The translations under genes were made by a program, and so were the position numbers. DNA of 64,000 nucleotides from Pseudomonas fluorescens (GTDB taxonomy: Bacteria > Pseudomonadota > Gammaproteobacteria > Pseudomonadales > Pseudomonadaceae): assembly GCF_040448305.1 (NCBI RefSeq), contig NZ_CP148752.1:5433501-5497500 (forward strand). Direction: 5' to 3'. The notes beneath the pieces were generated by a model. That model searched no databases. It saw nothing but the letters and a program-made list of their open reading frames with translations, and was not told where the DNA came from. Positions 28,715 to 38,880 of this stretch are shown here, piece by piece. Within the stretch, counting starts at the first letter, position 1; the number at the start of each line of letters is the position of its first letter.

Positions 28715-29776
28715 TTAATCGTCAGCAGCATCGAGGAACTCGTCTACCACGGGCATTTCGCCCAATCGTGACGGAATGTTTAAACCGAAATGCAGGTAGG
28801 CATGCCGCGTCACCACCCGGCCCCGAGGCGTGCGCATGATGTAACCCTGCTGGATCAGATAAGGCTCCAGCACGTCTTCAATGGTGTGACGCTCTTCGCT
28901 GATGGCAGCGGCCAGGCTGTCGACACCGACCGGCCCGCCGTCGAATTTCTCGATCATGGTCAGCAACAGACGCCGGTCCTGGTGATCGAAGCCACGCTCG
29001 TCGACGTCCAGCAGGTTCAGCGCCAGGTCGGCAATCGGCTTGGTGATATGCCCCTTGGCGCGGACCTCGGCGAAGTCGCGCACCCGACGCAGCAAGCGGT
29101 TGGCGATCCGTGGAGTGCCACGGGCACGGCGGGCGATTTCGAAGGCGCCTTCCGGGTCCAGCGGCAAACCGAGGATGCTGGCCGAACGACTGACAATCGT
29201 CGACAGGTCGGCGGTATTGTAGAACTCAAGACGCTGGACGATGCCGAAACGGTCACGCAACGGATTGGTGAGCATCCCCGCCCGCGTTGTTGCGCCCACC
29301 AGGGTGAACGGCGGCAGGTCCAGCTTGATCGAACGCGCGGCCGGCCCCTCACCGATCATGATGTCGAGCTGGAAATCCTCCATGGCCGGGTACAGCACTT
29401 CTTCAACGATGGGCGACAGGCGATGGATTTCGTCGATAAACAGCACATCGTGAGGCTCAAGGTTGGTCAACAGCGCCGCCAGGTCACCGGGGCGCTCCAG
29501 CACCGGCCCCGAGGTGCTCTTGATCGACACGCCCATTTCCTGGGCGATGATGTTGGCGAGGGTGGTCTTGCCCAGCCCCGGCGGCCCGAAGATCAGCGTG
29601 TGATCCAGGGACTCGTTACGACCGCGAGCGGCCTGAATGAACAATTCCATCTGCTCGCGAACGGTCGGCTGGCCAATGTATTCAGCCAGGCTGACCGGGC
29701 GAATCGCGCGGTCCTGGACTTCTTCGCGCTCACGCGGACTGTGCGTGGCAGCGATCAGACGATCAGCTTCAATCAC
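28715..29776 (-). CDS. ruvB: Holliday-junction branch-migration helicase RuvB
   Basis: 353 residues. AAA+ ATPase with Walker A GPPGLGKT at 64-71, Walker B LFIDEIHRL, and a winged-helix C-terminal domain (RTPRGRVVTRHAY). Hexamers pump DNA through the RuvA-bound junction. The ruvA stop codon is immediately before its ATG. About 125 bases separate it from ybgC. Confidence 0.98.
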   Translation of the reverse strand: MIEADRLIAATHSPREREEVQDRAIRPVSLAEYIGQPTVREQMELFIQAARGRNESLDHTLIFGPPGLGKTTLANIIAQEMGVSIKSTSGPVLERPGDLAALLTNLEPHDVLFIDEIHRLSPIVEEVLYPAMEDFQLDIMIGEGPAARSIKLDLPPFTLVGATTRAGMLTNPLRDRFGIVQRLEFYNTADLSTIVSRSASILGLPLDPEGAFEIARRARGTPRIANRLLRRVRDFAEVRAKGHITKPIADLALNLLDVDERGFDHQDRRLLLTMIEKFDGGPVGVDSLAAAISEERHTIEDVLEPYLIQQGYIMRTPRGRVVTRHAYLHFGLNIPSRLGEMPVVDEFLDAADD

Positions 29777-30385
29777 TTAGATCATTCCCTTCAAGGCGCG
29801 GCGGATCATGTCTTCACTGCTCAAATCTTTCTCCTTGATCGCAGACACCGCCTTGCTCGCTTCCTGGGGCTTGTAGCCCAGGGAAATCAAGGCGCTGACG
29901 GCGTCAGTCTCGGCAGTGTTCACCGGGGCCGGCCCATCCGGCTGGTTCGGCACCAGGGCAAACATGGCCGGCACGGTTTCCCAGGCCTTGAAGCGATCCT
30001 TGAGTTCCACCAGCAAGCGCTCGGCGGTTTTCTTGCCGACGCCCGGGACCTTGGTCAGCGCCGAAGTGTCCTGGGACTGTACGCAACGAACCAGTTCGTC
30101 GACTTCCAGGCTCGACATCAAGGCCAGGGCCAGTTTCGGCCCGACGCCGTTGAGGCGGATCAATTCGCGAAAAAAGTCACGCTCACGCTTGCCGACAAAA
30201 CCATAGAGTAACTGTGCGTCTTCGCGCACGACCAAATGGGTATGCAAGGTTAGCGGCTCACCGACCGACGGCAAGCGGTAAAGGGTCGTCATGGGCACTT
30301 CAAGTTCATAGCCCAGGCCATTTACATCCAGAATCAGATGGGGAGGCTGCTTCTCAGCCAGGGTGCCGCGCAAACGTCCAATCAC
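29777..30385 (-). CDS. ruvA: Holliday-junction-binding protein RuvA
   Basis: 202 residues. OB-fold N domain (IGRLRGTLAEKQP), helix-hairpin-helix pair (GVGPKLALALMSS; VPGVGKKTAERLLVEL), and the RuvB-binding domain III at the C terminus. The start is GTG at 30385, giving the family's usual (M)IGRLRG beginning; longer starts have no support. Upstream of ruvB and downstream of ruvC. Confidence 0.96.
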   Translation of the reverse strand: MIGRLRGTLAEKQPPHLILDVNGLGYELEVPMTTLYRLPSVGEPLTLHTHLVVREDAQLLYGFVGKRERDFFRELIRLNGVGPKLALALMSSLEVDELVRCVQSQDTSALTKVPGVGKKTAERLLVELKDRFKAWETVPAMFALVPNQPDGPAPVNTAETDAVSALISLGYKPQEASKAVSAIKEKDLSSEDMIRRALKGMI

Positions 30386-30499
30386 GTTACAAATCCTTGA
30401 GCGTTGGCCAGCTCTTGGCCAGCGACTGATAGAGCGAGGGATTACCGCCGACAACACAGGCGGAACGCCCTCACCCCATGAAAATGATTGCTGATGCTA

Positions 30500-31024
30500 T
30501 CAGAGACGCAGGCGCCCGCCACGACTGCGTGCAGCTCCCAGCCCATGGGGCAGCAGGCTGGAACGGGTATGAGCATGGCAGATGGCAATGGCCAGGGCGT
30601 CCGAGGCATCGATCTGCGGTTTGCTGGTGAGCTTGAGCATGTGCATGACCATCATTTGCACCTGTTCCTTGTTGGCCGCACCGGTGCCGACGACCGCCTG
30701 CTTAACCTGGGTTGCGGTGTATTCGGCAATTTCCAGGCTTTCCTCGGCGCCGGCCACGATCGCGGCGCCACGGGCCTGCCCCAGCTTCAGGGCGGAATCG
30801 GCGTTACGGGCCATGAACACCTTTTCGATGCCCATGGTCACCGGGTGGTACGTCTGAATGATCTCCCGCACCCCGCGATAGACAATCTGCAGCCGCTCAT
30901 GCAGCTCGCCGGCACCGGTGCGGATACAACCGGAGGCGACGTACTCACAGCCACGGCCGGTATCACGAACCACACCGTAACCGGTGATACGCGAACCGGG
31001 GTCGATACCAAGAATTAAAGTCAT
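30500..31024 (-). CDS. ruvC: Holliday-junction resolvase RuvC
   Basis: 174 residues. RNase H-like nuclease with the first catalytic aspartate D8 in ILGIDPGSRITGYG. A second acidic site lies near MGIEKVF, and the C-terminal IDASDALAIAICH carries the remaining acidic residues. It nicks the junction moved by RuvAB. 114 bases lie between it and ruvA. Confidence 0.97.
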   Translation of the reverse strand: MTLILGIDPGSRITGYGVVRDTGRGCEYVASGCIRTGAGELHERLQIVYRGVREIIQTYHPVTMGIEKVFMARNADSALKLGQARGAAIVAGAEESLEIAEYTATQVKQAVVGTGAANKEQVQMMVMHMLKLTSKPQIDASDALAIAICHAHTRSSLLPHGLGAARSRGGRLRL

Positions 31025-31075
31025 AACGCCTGCGGGTTAAGTAAAAGCACGATATTCAATACAACGAATAACAAA

Positions 31076-31165
31076 TGTGGGAGCGGGCTTGCTCGCGAAA
31101 GCGGTTTCATATTCAGCAACAACGTTGCCTGCAAATCCGCGTTCGCGAGCAAGCCCGCTCCCACA
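31076..31165. repeat. REPIN, variant core
   Basis: A 90-base inverted pair with the variant core GGGAGCGGGCTTGCTCGCGA, differing from the GAGCCTGC type elsewhere in the window. It lies between ruvC and yebC. Confidence 0.88.
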
Positions 31166-31182
31166 TGGGACACTGTTGCCCT

Positions 31183-31929
31183 TTAGCCGAGCTGTGCGGC
31201 CACCGACTCCGGAATCTCGGCGTTGGAATAAACGTTCTGCACGTCATCCAGGTCTTCGAGCATGTCGATCAGCTTGAGGACTTTCTCGGCGCCGTCCAGA
31301 TCGAGCTCGGCGCTGGTGGTCGGCAACATGACGATTTCCGCATCGTCACCTTTGAAGCCCGCCGCTTCCAGTGCGTTACGCACAGAATAGAACCCGGCAA
31401 ACGAGGTGAAAACGTCGATCGAACCGTCTTCGTTGGTCACCACGTCATCGGCGTCGGCTTCCATGGCGGCTTCCATCAGCGCGTCTTCGTCAACGCCGGC
31501 AGCGAAGGAGATCTGCCCCTTGCGCTCGAACAGGTAGGCCACCGAACCGTCAGTCCCCAGGTTGCCGCCGCATTTGCTGAACGCATGGCGAACAGCGGCT
31601 GCGGTGCGATTACGGTTGTCGGTCATGCATTCGACCATCACCGCCACGCCGCCCGGGCCGTAACCTTCGTAGGTCAGCTCGACCATGTCGTCGGTATCGG
31701 CGGCGCCAGCACCACGGGCAACTGCCCGATCAATGATGTCGCGACTCATGTTCGCGCCAAGGGCCTTGTCCAATGCCAGACGCAGACGCGGGTTGGAGCC
31801 TGGATCACCGCCGCCCTGACGGGCAGCGACAGTCAGCTCACGAATCCACTTGGTGAAAATCTTGCCCTTCTTGGCATCCTGACGTTCTTTGCGGTGCTTG
31901 ATGTTCGCCCACTTGGAATGACCTGCCAT
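31183..31929 (-). CDS. yebC: YebC/PmpR family transcription or translation regulator
   Basis: 248 residues, starting with the family signature MAGHSKWANIKHRKERQDAK, then GGGDPGSNPRLRLALDKA and a long acidic C-terminal region. Pseudomonas PmpR regulates the quinolone signal; other YebC proteins act on ribosomes stalled at prolines. The longer reading frame from 32031 is discarded because the family begins at MAGHSKW, with GAGCGAG just upstream. Confidence 0.95.
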   Translation of the reverse strand: MAGHSKWANIKHRKERQDAKKGKIFTKWIRELTVAARQGGGDPGSNPRLRLALDKALGANMSRDIIDRAVARGAGAADTDDMVELTYEGYGPGGVAVMVECMTDNRNRTAAAVRHAFSKCGGNLGTDGSVAYLFERKGQISFAAGVDEDALMEAAMEADADDVVTNEDGSIDVFTSFAGFYSVRNALEAAGFKGDDAEIVMLPTTSAELDLDGAEKVLKLIDMLEDLDDVQNVYSNAEIPESVAAQLG

Positions 31930-32013
31930 AACTCGCTCCGAATTCTCTTTGAAACATTGCCCGCTGCGCTGCATTGCGCCGGCCGGCAAATAAAAATCTT
32001 GAACTGCTCTGCC

Positions 32014-32046
32014 TAAAAAGAAAAGGCGCATCCACAGATGCGCCCT
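32014..32046 (-). terminator. Intrinsic terminator of aspS
   Basis: On the minus strand GGCGCATC-TGTG-GATGCGCC followed by TTTTCTTTTT, about 12 bases past the aspS stop. Confidence 0.9.
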
Positions 32047-32057
32047 TCAGGTCAGCC

Positions 32058-33833
<1,776 letters not shown>

Positions 33834-33951
33834 GGTCGTGGTTTCACTTCTCGTAATTCGAAATTCGGTGGAGATCCTACAGCAGCCCCGCCTTTAAAAA
33901 GTCGCCGGGTGATGCAAGAGCACGCGTGTCGTTCAACTCAGGTTCCAGACC

Positions 33952-34173
33952 TTAGTCAGCTTTGTCGCCGCCGGCCAGATTCTTCTTGGAACCGGTCTTG
34001 AAATCGGTTTCGTACCAACCCGTGCCGCTGAGGCGGAAGCCCGGCATGGACAGCAACTTTTTAAGCTCTGGCGCCTGACAGGCAGGGCAGTCGACCAGCG
34101 GTGCATCGCTGATCTTTTGAATGGCTTCCAACTGATGACCACAGGAAGCACATTGATAATCGTACATCGGCAT
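33952..34173 (-). CDS. FmdB-type zinc-ribbon protein
   Basis: 73 residues. Two CxxC pairs (YQCASCGH and VDCPACQ) form a zinc ribbon (FmdB/CxxC_CXXC_SSSS family), and the tail contains the typical GFRLSGTGWYETDF. The function is unknown; it is usually next to aspS. The longer frame from 34377 is discarded; the family start MPMYDYQC is used. Confidence 0.88.
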   Translation of the reverse strand: MPMYDYQCASCGHQLEAIQKISDAPLVDCPACQAPELKKLLSMPGFRLSGTGWYETDFKTGSKKNLAGGDKAD

Positions 34174-34309
34174 GGAGGTTGTCTCGGCGATCAGATTGCT
34201 ACCGCAAACGCAGGGTTTTGCGGCAAAGAGCGGGATTATATCCATTAAATGCGGCCTGTGCAGCCGTAAGACTGCACAGACCGACACTCTGCTGCTTTCG
34301 CCGCCCGGG

Positions 34310-34645
34310 CTAGGCCGTGACGGCGCAACCCCCTTCCTTGAGACTGTGCACGACACAGACAACCCGCACCAATCCACTGAAGTTCCTTACCCCGCCGTGA
34401 CGCAAGTGAACTTCGCGATCCACGTGAGATAACAGGCTACTGACCGAACAGCCATTGACCCGGGCCATCTCCCCCAAAATATCCCAATAAACCTGTTCAA
34501 GCCGCAAACAGGTGGCGAAGCCATTCAATCGTACGGAGCGGGACAAGGGCTGGGCCAGCCCCATATCGAACTCGCGAACAAACGGATCGACCCTTACATC
34601 CTTGTGCGAACCGTATCGCCCCTCTTTTTGCCGTTCATAAACCAT
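34310..34645 (-). CDS. Ribbon-helix-helix domain protein
   Basis: 111 residues. The middle part (about 35-105; SRSVRLNGFATCLRLEQVYWD, then ARVNGCSVSSLLSHVDREV) fits the ribbon-helix-helix domain RHH_4, a small dimeric DNA-binding or adaptor fold. No partner toxin is adjacent, so it is not an obvious antitoxin. The start at 34645 (MVYERQKE) has AGGAGTGTCAGCGT before it. It is followed by the zinc-ribbon gene after 136 bases. Confidence 0.7.
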   Translation of the reverse strand: MVYERQKEGRYGSHKDVRVDPFVREFDMGLAQPLSRSVRLNGFATCLRLEQVYWDILGEMARVNGCSVSSLLSHVDREVHLRHGGVRNFSGLVRVVCVVHSLKEGGCAVTA

Positions 34646-35174
34646 TACGCTGACACTCCTTTGCCATCCTGGTTTCTTTATGAGCAACTGTGTGTCGACT
34701 TATAAAAACGCAGGTGCAAAGGTATATCCAGCTGACTTTATGACCTTCGACGTAGGATAAGCCAACAACTGTTGGCAGACCCTGGAGAACGTCCTACTCC
34801 GGACAATTTCCCACACAGCAAAGTGATGCCCCCTTCAGAAGCACTGCATGGAATGCCGTAGGAAAAAAGAGTGCGAACAATACGTCAAGGCGTCATCCGC
34901 GCACGCGAGCGTTACTGCCCAGCCGTAGGTACCGCAATACCGCAACCCCGCAGGCAACCTGCGGCAAATCATCCCCAAAGAGCCGCCGGACGCCCTGATT
35001 TGAGTAGCCTGCGGCTTTGCTGTTAAATAGACAGTGTGTCGCCAGTGCCTATTTTTTCCGGGCGCGGCGCATAGGCTGATACCGGGTACGTGTCCAACGC
35101 CTCTTTATTATCTTGAAGCGAACCGTGCGCCATCAGCTCTTCCTTGTGAGCTGTCTTAACGTGAGTTAATCAAA
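34646..35174. other. 529-base intergenic region
   Basis: Lies between divergently transcribed RHH and membrane cold-shock genes. P. aeruginosa carries, as I recall, a Dps-like gene (PA0962) at this point; none is present here. A stem CCGCAGG-CAA-CCTGCGG sits at 34948-34964. A plausible promoter lies at 35000-35028. I see no convincing gene. Confidence 0.6.
35000..35028 (+). promoter_or_regulatory. Candidate sigma-70 promoter of the membrane cold-shock gene
   Basis: TTGAGT, 17-base spacer, TTAAAT: four of six matches in each hexamer with ideal spacing. It predicts a leader of roughly 140 bases before 35175. Confidence 0.35.
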
Positions 35175-35777
35175 ATGTTGAAAATCGTCCATCTGTTGAT
35201 AGGCGCAGCGGCCTTGCTGCTGTCCTTCATCCCTAGCCTGCAATCCGAAGCCTTACCTTACCTGCAACAACCCGACGCGCTGTACCTGGCCTTTTTCGGC
35301 CTGCTCAACCTCACGCTTGCACCTGTCATCCCTTACTGGAACAAAGGCCCGCGTCATCAACTGCAAAACCTGGTCAGCGCCCTGCTGGTTCTGAGCGTGG
35401 TTCTGCAAACCCTGACGCTGATCGCACCGATGCCCGTCATCGCCGGTCAACCCGCCGTTCTGTTCAGCCTGATCGCAGCCCTGATCGCCGTTGCCCTGCA
35501 CCTGGGCATCAGCTTCTACAAATCGTCACCAGCCGCCGCCTCGCCAAGCTACGACATGAGCAACCGCGATACCGGCACCGTCAAGTGGTTCAACACGTCC
35601 AAAGGCTTCGGCTTCATCTCCCGCGACTCCGGCGACGATATCTTCGTCCACTTCCGGGCCATTCGCGGTGAAGGCCACCGTGTCCTGGTCGAAGGCCAGC
35701 GCGTGGAGTTCTCCGTCATGAATCGTGACAAGGGCCTGCAAGCCGAAGATGTGATCGCCGCGCTGCCGCGCCGCTGA
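35175..35777 (+). CDS. Membrane-anchored cold-shock domain protein
   Basis: 200 residues. The N-terminal half holds about four hydrophobic segments (about 4-20, 37-55, 64-84, 91-113), with little polar sequence between. The C-terminal half (about 130-200) is a full cold-shock domain: TGTVKWFNTSKGFGFISRD with RNP1 KGFGFI and RNP2 IFVHF. An Ala/Ser/Pro linker joins them. This would tether an RNA-binding domain to the inner membrane. The equivalent gene exists near oprD in P. aeruginosa (PA0961, by recall), so it is a conserved fusion and not an artefact. Its role is unknown. Confidence 0.88.
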   Translation: MLKIVHLLIGAAALLLSFIPSLQSEALPYLQQPDALYLAFFGLLNLTLAPVIPYWNKGPRHQLQNLVSALLVLSVVLQTLTLIAPMPVIAGQPAVLFSLIAALIAVALHLGISFYKSSPAAASPSYDMSNRDTGTVKWFNTSKGFGFISRDSGDDIFVHFRAIRGEGHRVLVEGQRVEFSVMNRDKGLQAEDVIAALPRR

Positions 35778-35787
35778 TTCAAGGCTA

Positions 35788-35829
35788 AAAAAAAAAAACC
35801 GCGCACAGCCGAGCTGTCCGCGGTTTTTT
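35788..35829. terminator. Bidirectional terminator between the cold-shock fusion and slyX
   Basis: AACCGCG-C-ACAGC-CGA-GCTGT-C-CGCGGTT with an A-run of 13 on the left and six T on the right. It ends transcripts arriving from either side. Confidence 0.92.
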
Positions 35830-35845
35830 CATGCCTGCGATTTAT

Positions 35846-36052
35846 TTAATAGTGGGGCGGCGGCGCTTCTTCTTCGAATGACTCGAACTGGCCGACCATT
35901 TCCTCCTGCCGCTTGAGCAGTGCGGCCATTTGCAACTGCAGACGCTCGACCACCCGCTGCTGCGCCACCAGCACATCATTCAATGCCTGGATGGTGTCAT
36001 CCTGAAACGCCAGACGGCTTTCAAGCTCGGTAACGCGTTCTTCCAGGCTCAT
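35846..36052 (-). CDS. slyX: SlyX family protein
   Basis: 68 residues, almost wholly a coiled coil (LEERVTELESRLAFQDDTIQ), ending in the family's EEAPPPHY tail. The function is unknown; the name comes from an E. coli gene beside slyD. It starts 3 bases after the HIT gene stop codon. Confidence 0.92.
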   Translation of the reverse strand: MSLEERVTELESRLAFQDDTIQALNDVLVAQQRVVERLQLQMAALLKRQEEMVGQFESFEEEAPPPHY

Positions 36053-36055
36053 GAT

Positions 36056-36481
36056 TCAGCCCTCCAGAAACGTAAAATCATCGGTCAAAATCAGACGCAA
36101 ACGTTCGCGAATGGCGACGATCTGCTCCGACTTGTAGGGTTTTGCCGGGTGTTTACCCCAAACCGGCGCGGGCCAGGCGGCATCTTCGCGCTTGCGCACA
36201 ATCACGTGCATGTGCAACTGACTGACGACATTACCCAGCGCCGCAACATTCAACTTGTCCGCATCGAACGAGTCCTTGAGCACTTGCGACAGCGCAGTTG
36301 TTTCCTGCCAGAGCTGTTGCTGGTCTGCGACATCCAATTGAAACATCTCGCTGATAGCCTCGCGACGAGGTACCAGGATGAACCAGGGATAGTTCGAATC
36401 GTTGGACAGCAGCAACCGGCAGAGCGGAAAGTCCCCGATCGGTAACGTGTCTTGTTGAAGTCGTGGATCTAAAACGAACAC
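36056..36481 (-). CDS. HIT family nucleotide hydrolase
   Basis: 141 residues. The histidine triad appears as QLHMHVIVRKRED (H-x-H variant), with the upstream LVPRREAISEMFQLD typical of HIT proteins. They cleave dinucleotide polyphosphates or nucleoside phosphoramidates. The start chosen is GTG at 36481 (encoding FVLDPRLQQD next) because CGGGAG lies 8 bases before it; upstream ATG codons add 72 residues unlike the family. Co-transcribed with slyX. Confidence 0.87.
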   Translation of the reverse strand: MFVLDPRLQQDTLPIGDFPLCRLLLSNDSNYPWFILVPRREAISEMFQLDVADQQQLWQETTALSQVLKDSFDADKLNVAALGNVVSQLHMHVIVRKREDAAWPAPVWGKHPAKPYKSEQIVAIRERLRLILTDDFTFLEG

Positions 36482-37048
36482 TGCGCGCACTCCCGCCGGA
36501 TCATCATTTTTCAGCTTAGCGCCCATCCTGACGGGACAGCGCGCCAAACGACCGGACGGCAGCATACCTGCGAACGGCACACGCTTCACGACGAACCTTG
36601 CACAGCGGCCATGAGCGCCAGCGAAAAACTGGCAGCACGCCACCGAATGAGACACTTTTCGCCTTGGCGCACCATTACAGAACCGATTGACCGGCAAAAA
36701 ACGCCGAAATGACTGATTAACAACGAGGAGTTCGCTTCAGACACGCGCTCGACCTGGGTGAATTCAGCACAAGGCAAAAAATTTTTTGCACCAAAAACGC
36801 ACAGTGGGTCTACGCTGAACGCTTCAACATCCGCCATCTACTCACTGGCGGGGTGAACCGGTAACATTTTTGGTTGCCATTCAGTCGACCAGAACGGTAC
36901 AACATGATGCCAGGCAAGGCGTCAACCCCAAACTAAAGGTGCTTGAACCCCCGGTTTTATGAGGTTTTTACAGCGCCTAGCGGTCAATGAAAAAAAATCG
37001 CAGCAGAACTCGAATTTGCGCACGCTTTTTGCATTAATACCCAACATC

Positions 37049-37086
37049 GCCTGAGTGGCACCCGCTGGAAGCGGAGGCCCTCAGGC
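37049..37086. other. Imperfect long hairpin upstream of oprD
   Basis: GCCTGAG (37049-37055) pairs with CTCAGGC (37080-37086), and an inner CCGCT-GGA-AGCGG stem stacks inside. It is followed on the plus strand by A9, not T, so it is not an oprD-side terminator. Confidence 0.45.
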
Positions 37087-37265
37087 AAAAAAAAACAGTG
37101 GCAAGGTAGCCCGATGGAGATTCAAACGTTTCACCAGGACTCTTTTTACCGACGCCAAGGCTCGGAAAACAGCATAAAAGTTGTCAGCCCGGTTGCGTCG
37201 GAGCTGGAAATTTGCGACATCTACCACGCTGTTTGCGACAGGGTCGTAAAGAAGGCGAAAGGTTA

Positions 37266-37279
37266 GATACGCAAGTATC
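37266..37279 (+). other. Short hairpin with GCAA tetraloop
   Basis: GATAC-GCAA-GTATC: a perfect 5-bp stem closed by a GNRA tetraloop, 9 bases before the next inverted repeat. Confidence 0.4.
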
Positions 37280-37287
37280 GCCAACAT

Positions 37288-37316
37288 TGTCGGCGTGATA
37301 TAAGTTTGCGCCGACA
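37288..37316. promoter_or_regulatory. Operator-like inverted repeat before oprD
   Basis: TGTCGGCG and CGCCGACA (8 of 8 bp) flank 13 bases that include TATAAG, a possible -10 element. The site is 77 bases before the oprD start, so a protein bound here could block the promoter. The regulator is unknown. Confidence 0.4.
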
Positions 37317-37392
37317 CAAAAAGAAAGAGCCGCCCAGATAATAAAACAGGTGGGACGGCAGTACTCTTCTAAAACCAAAGGAGCAAATCACG

Positions 37393-38739
37393 ATGCGCGT
37401 GATGAAGTGGAGCATGATCGCACTGGCAGTTGCAGCAGCAGCCAGTACCCAATTGGCTACGGCCGCCCCTTTCGTAAGTGACCAGGCTGAAGCCAAAGGT
37501 ATTGTTGAAGACAGCTCCTTGAACTTGCTGGTTCGCAACTACTACTTCAACCGTGATAACAAAGATGGCGCTCGCGACCAGAAAGACTGGACCCAAGGTA
37601 TCTGGGGCAATTTCAGCTCCGGTTATACCCAGGGCCTGATCGGTGTAGGCGTTGACGCATTCGGTTACCTGGCAGTCAAACTGGATGGCGGCGACGGCAC
37701 TTCCGGCTCAGGCAACATGAGCCGTAGCGACACCGTTAATGCCGACGGTTCTCGCGACGTTAACGACAGCCAGGGTAAAGCCGGCGGCGCCGTTAAAGTC
37801 CGCATCTCCAAAACCGAGCTGAAATTCGGCGAAATGCAGCCAAGCACTGCGCCAGTGTTCGCTGTTGGCGGTTCCCGTATCCTTCCTCAAACTGCTACTG
37901 GCTTCCAACTGCAGAGCAGCGAAGTCAAAGACCTTGACCTCGAAGCCGGTCACTTCTACTCGGCGTCCAGCCAGGACAAAAACGCTAGTGACGGCGGCCT
38001 GTTTGCAACCTACGCTGGCGTAGAAGCCAACTCCATCGACTACTTCGGTGGCAAATACGGCATCACCGAAAACCTGTCGGCATCGCTGTACGGCGCCAAG
38101 CTGGAAGACATCTGGAACCAGTACTACGCCAACCTGAACTACACCATCCCGTTTGGTGGCGATGAGTCGCTGAACCTGGACGGTAACATCTACAACACCC
38201 AAGATACCGGTGACGCCAAAGCGGGCGAGATCAGCAACACCGCTTACTCCCTGGCAGCCGCTTTCTCGTTCATGAAGGCACACACCATCACCCTCGCCTT
38301 CCAGAAGGTTAACGGTGACACTCCGTTCGACTACATCGGCGTGGGCAAAAACAACCGCGGCGGCGACTCGATCTTCCTCGCCAACTCCATCCAGTACTCT
38401 GACTTCAACGCCCCTGGCGAGAAGTCTGCCCAGGTTCGTTACGACCTGAAAATGGCTGAGTACGGCGTTCCAGGTCTGAGCTTCATGACCCGTTACGTTA
38501 AAGGTTGGGATATCGACGGCACCAAAACTCCTGTAGGCAGCCCTTACGCTGGCCTGTATGGCGAAGACGGCAAGCACAACGAAACCAACTTCGAAGCCAA
38601 GTACGTTGTTCAGACTGGCCCGGCAAAAGATCTTTCCTTCCGTATTCGTCAAGCATGGCACTTCGCTAACGCTGACGAAGGTGAAGGCGACGTGAAAGAG
38701 TTCCGTTTCATCGTCGACTACCCGCTGTCGGTTTTGTAA
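37393..38739 (+). CDS. oprD: OprD-family outer-membrane porin
   Basis: 448 residues. It has a signal peptide (MRVMKWSMIALAVAAAA... cut near ATA/AP), then an 18-strand barrel ending in the aromatic/hydrophobic DYPLSVL. Conserved OprD stretches include VSDQAEAKG, GGAVKVRISKTELKFGEMQP and PQTATGFQLQSSEV. It is close to P. aeruginosa OprD, which takes up basic amino acids and lets in imipenem, and its neighbours (slyX, HIT, cold-shock fusion, aspS) are the same. AAAGGAG precedes the ATG. Substrate inferred by orthology only. Confidence 0.93.
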   Translation: MRVMKWSMIALAVAAAASTQLATAAPFVSDQAEAKGIVEDSSLNLLVRNYYFNRDNKDGARDQKDWTQGIWGNFSSGYTQGLIGVGVDAFGYLAVKLDGGDGTSGSGNMSRSDTVNADGSRDVNDSQGKAGGAVKVRISKTELKFGEMQPSTAPVFAVGGSRILPQTATGFQLQSSEVKDLDLEAGHFYSASSQDKNASDGGLFATYAGVEANSIDYFGGKYGITENLSASLYGAKLEDIWNQYYANLNYTIPFGGDESLNLDGNIYNTQDTGDAKAGEISNTAYSLAAAFSFMKAHTITLAFQKVNGDTPFDYIGVGKNNRGGDSIFLANSIQYSDFNAPGEKSAQVRYDLKMAEYGVPGLSFMTRYVKGWDIDGTKTPVGSPYAGLYGEDGKHNETNFEAKYVVQTGPAKDLSFRIRQAWHFANADEGEGDVKEFRFIVDYPLSVL

Positions 38740-38767
38740 TCGCATCCAGTTAGTTTGCGGTAACAAA

Positions 38768-38799
38768 ACAAAAGGCCCATCTTCGGATGGGCCTTTTTT
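38768..38799 (+). terminator. Intrinsic terminator of oprD
   Basis: AAAGGCCCATC-TTCG-GATGGGCCTTTTTT: a perfect stem on a stable UUCG loop, then six T, about 30 bases after the stop. Confidence 0.96.
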
Positions 38800-38839
38800 G
38801 TTGGCTGTGCATATTGCTCAATTATTGAACAATCGCAAC

Positions 38840-38867
38840 ACATGCCTGACCGGAAAGTCAGACATGT
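38840..38867. repeat. Inverted repeat between convergent oprD and mscS-like genes
   Basis: ACATGCCTGAC / GTCAGACATGT: 11-bp arms with one mismatch and a 6-base loop. No T-run, so terminator function for the leftward gene is uncertain. Confidence 0.45.
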
Positions 38868-38880
38868 ATTGCGTGACCTG

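Larger units (their letters stand above)
36482..37392. other. 911-base non-coding region upstream of oprD
   Basis: The longest gene-free stretch in the window. The reading frames in it are short and without family features. The oprD-proximal part contains a long hairpin at 37049-37086 followed by nine A, a GNRA-loop hairpin at 37266-37279 and an inverted repeat at 37288-37316. These suggest a regulated promoter with an upstream control region or a small RNA. Confidence 0.7.

Noticed and set aside
31930..32031. Upstream extension of yebC (34 residues)
   Set aside because: The family starts exactly at MAGHSKW and the extension overlaps the aspS terminator.
34948..34964. CCGCAGG-CAA-CCTGCGG as a terminator
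   Set aside because: No T-run on either strand; kept only as a remark on the intergenic region.
36586..36837. 83-codon minus-strand frame in the gap upstream of the HIT gene
   Set aside because: No ribosome site, mixed hydrophobic/basic sequence without a pattern, and it overlaps the likely promoter area.
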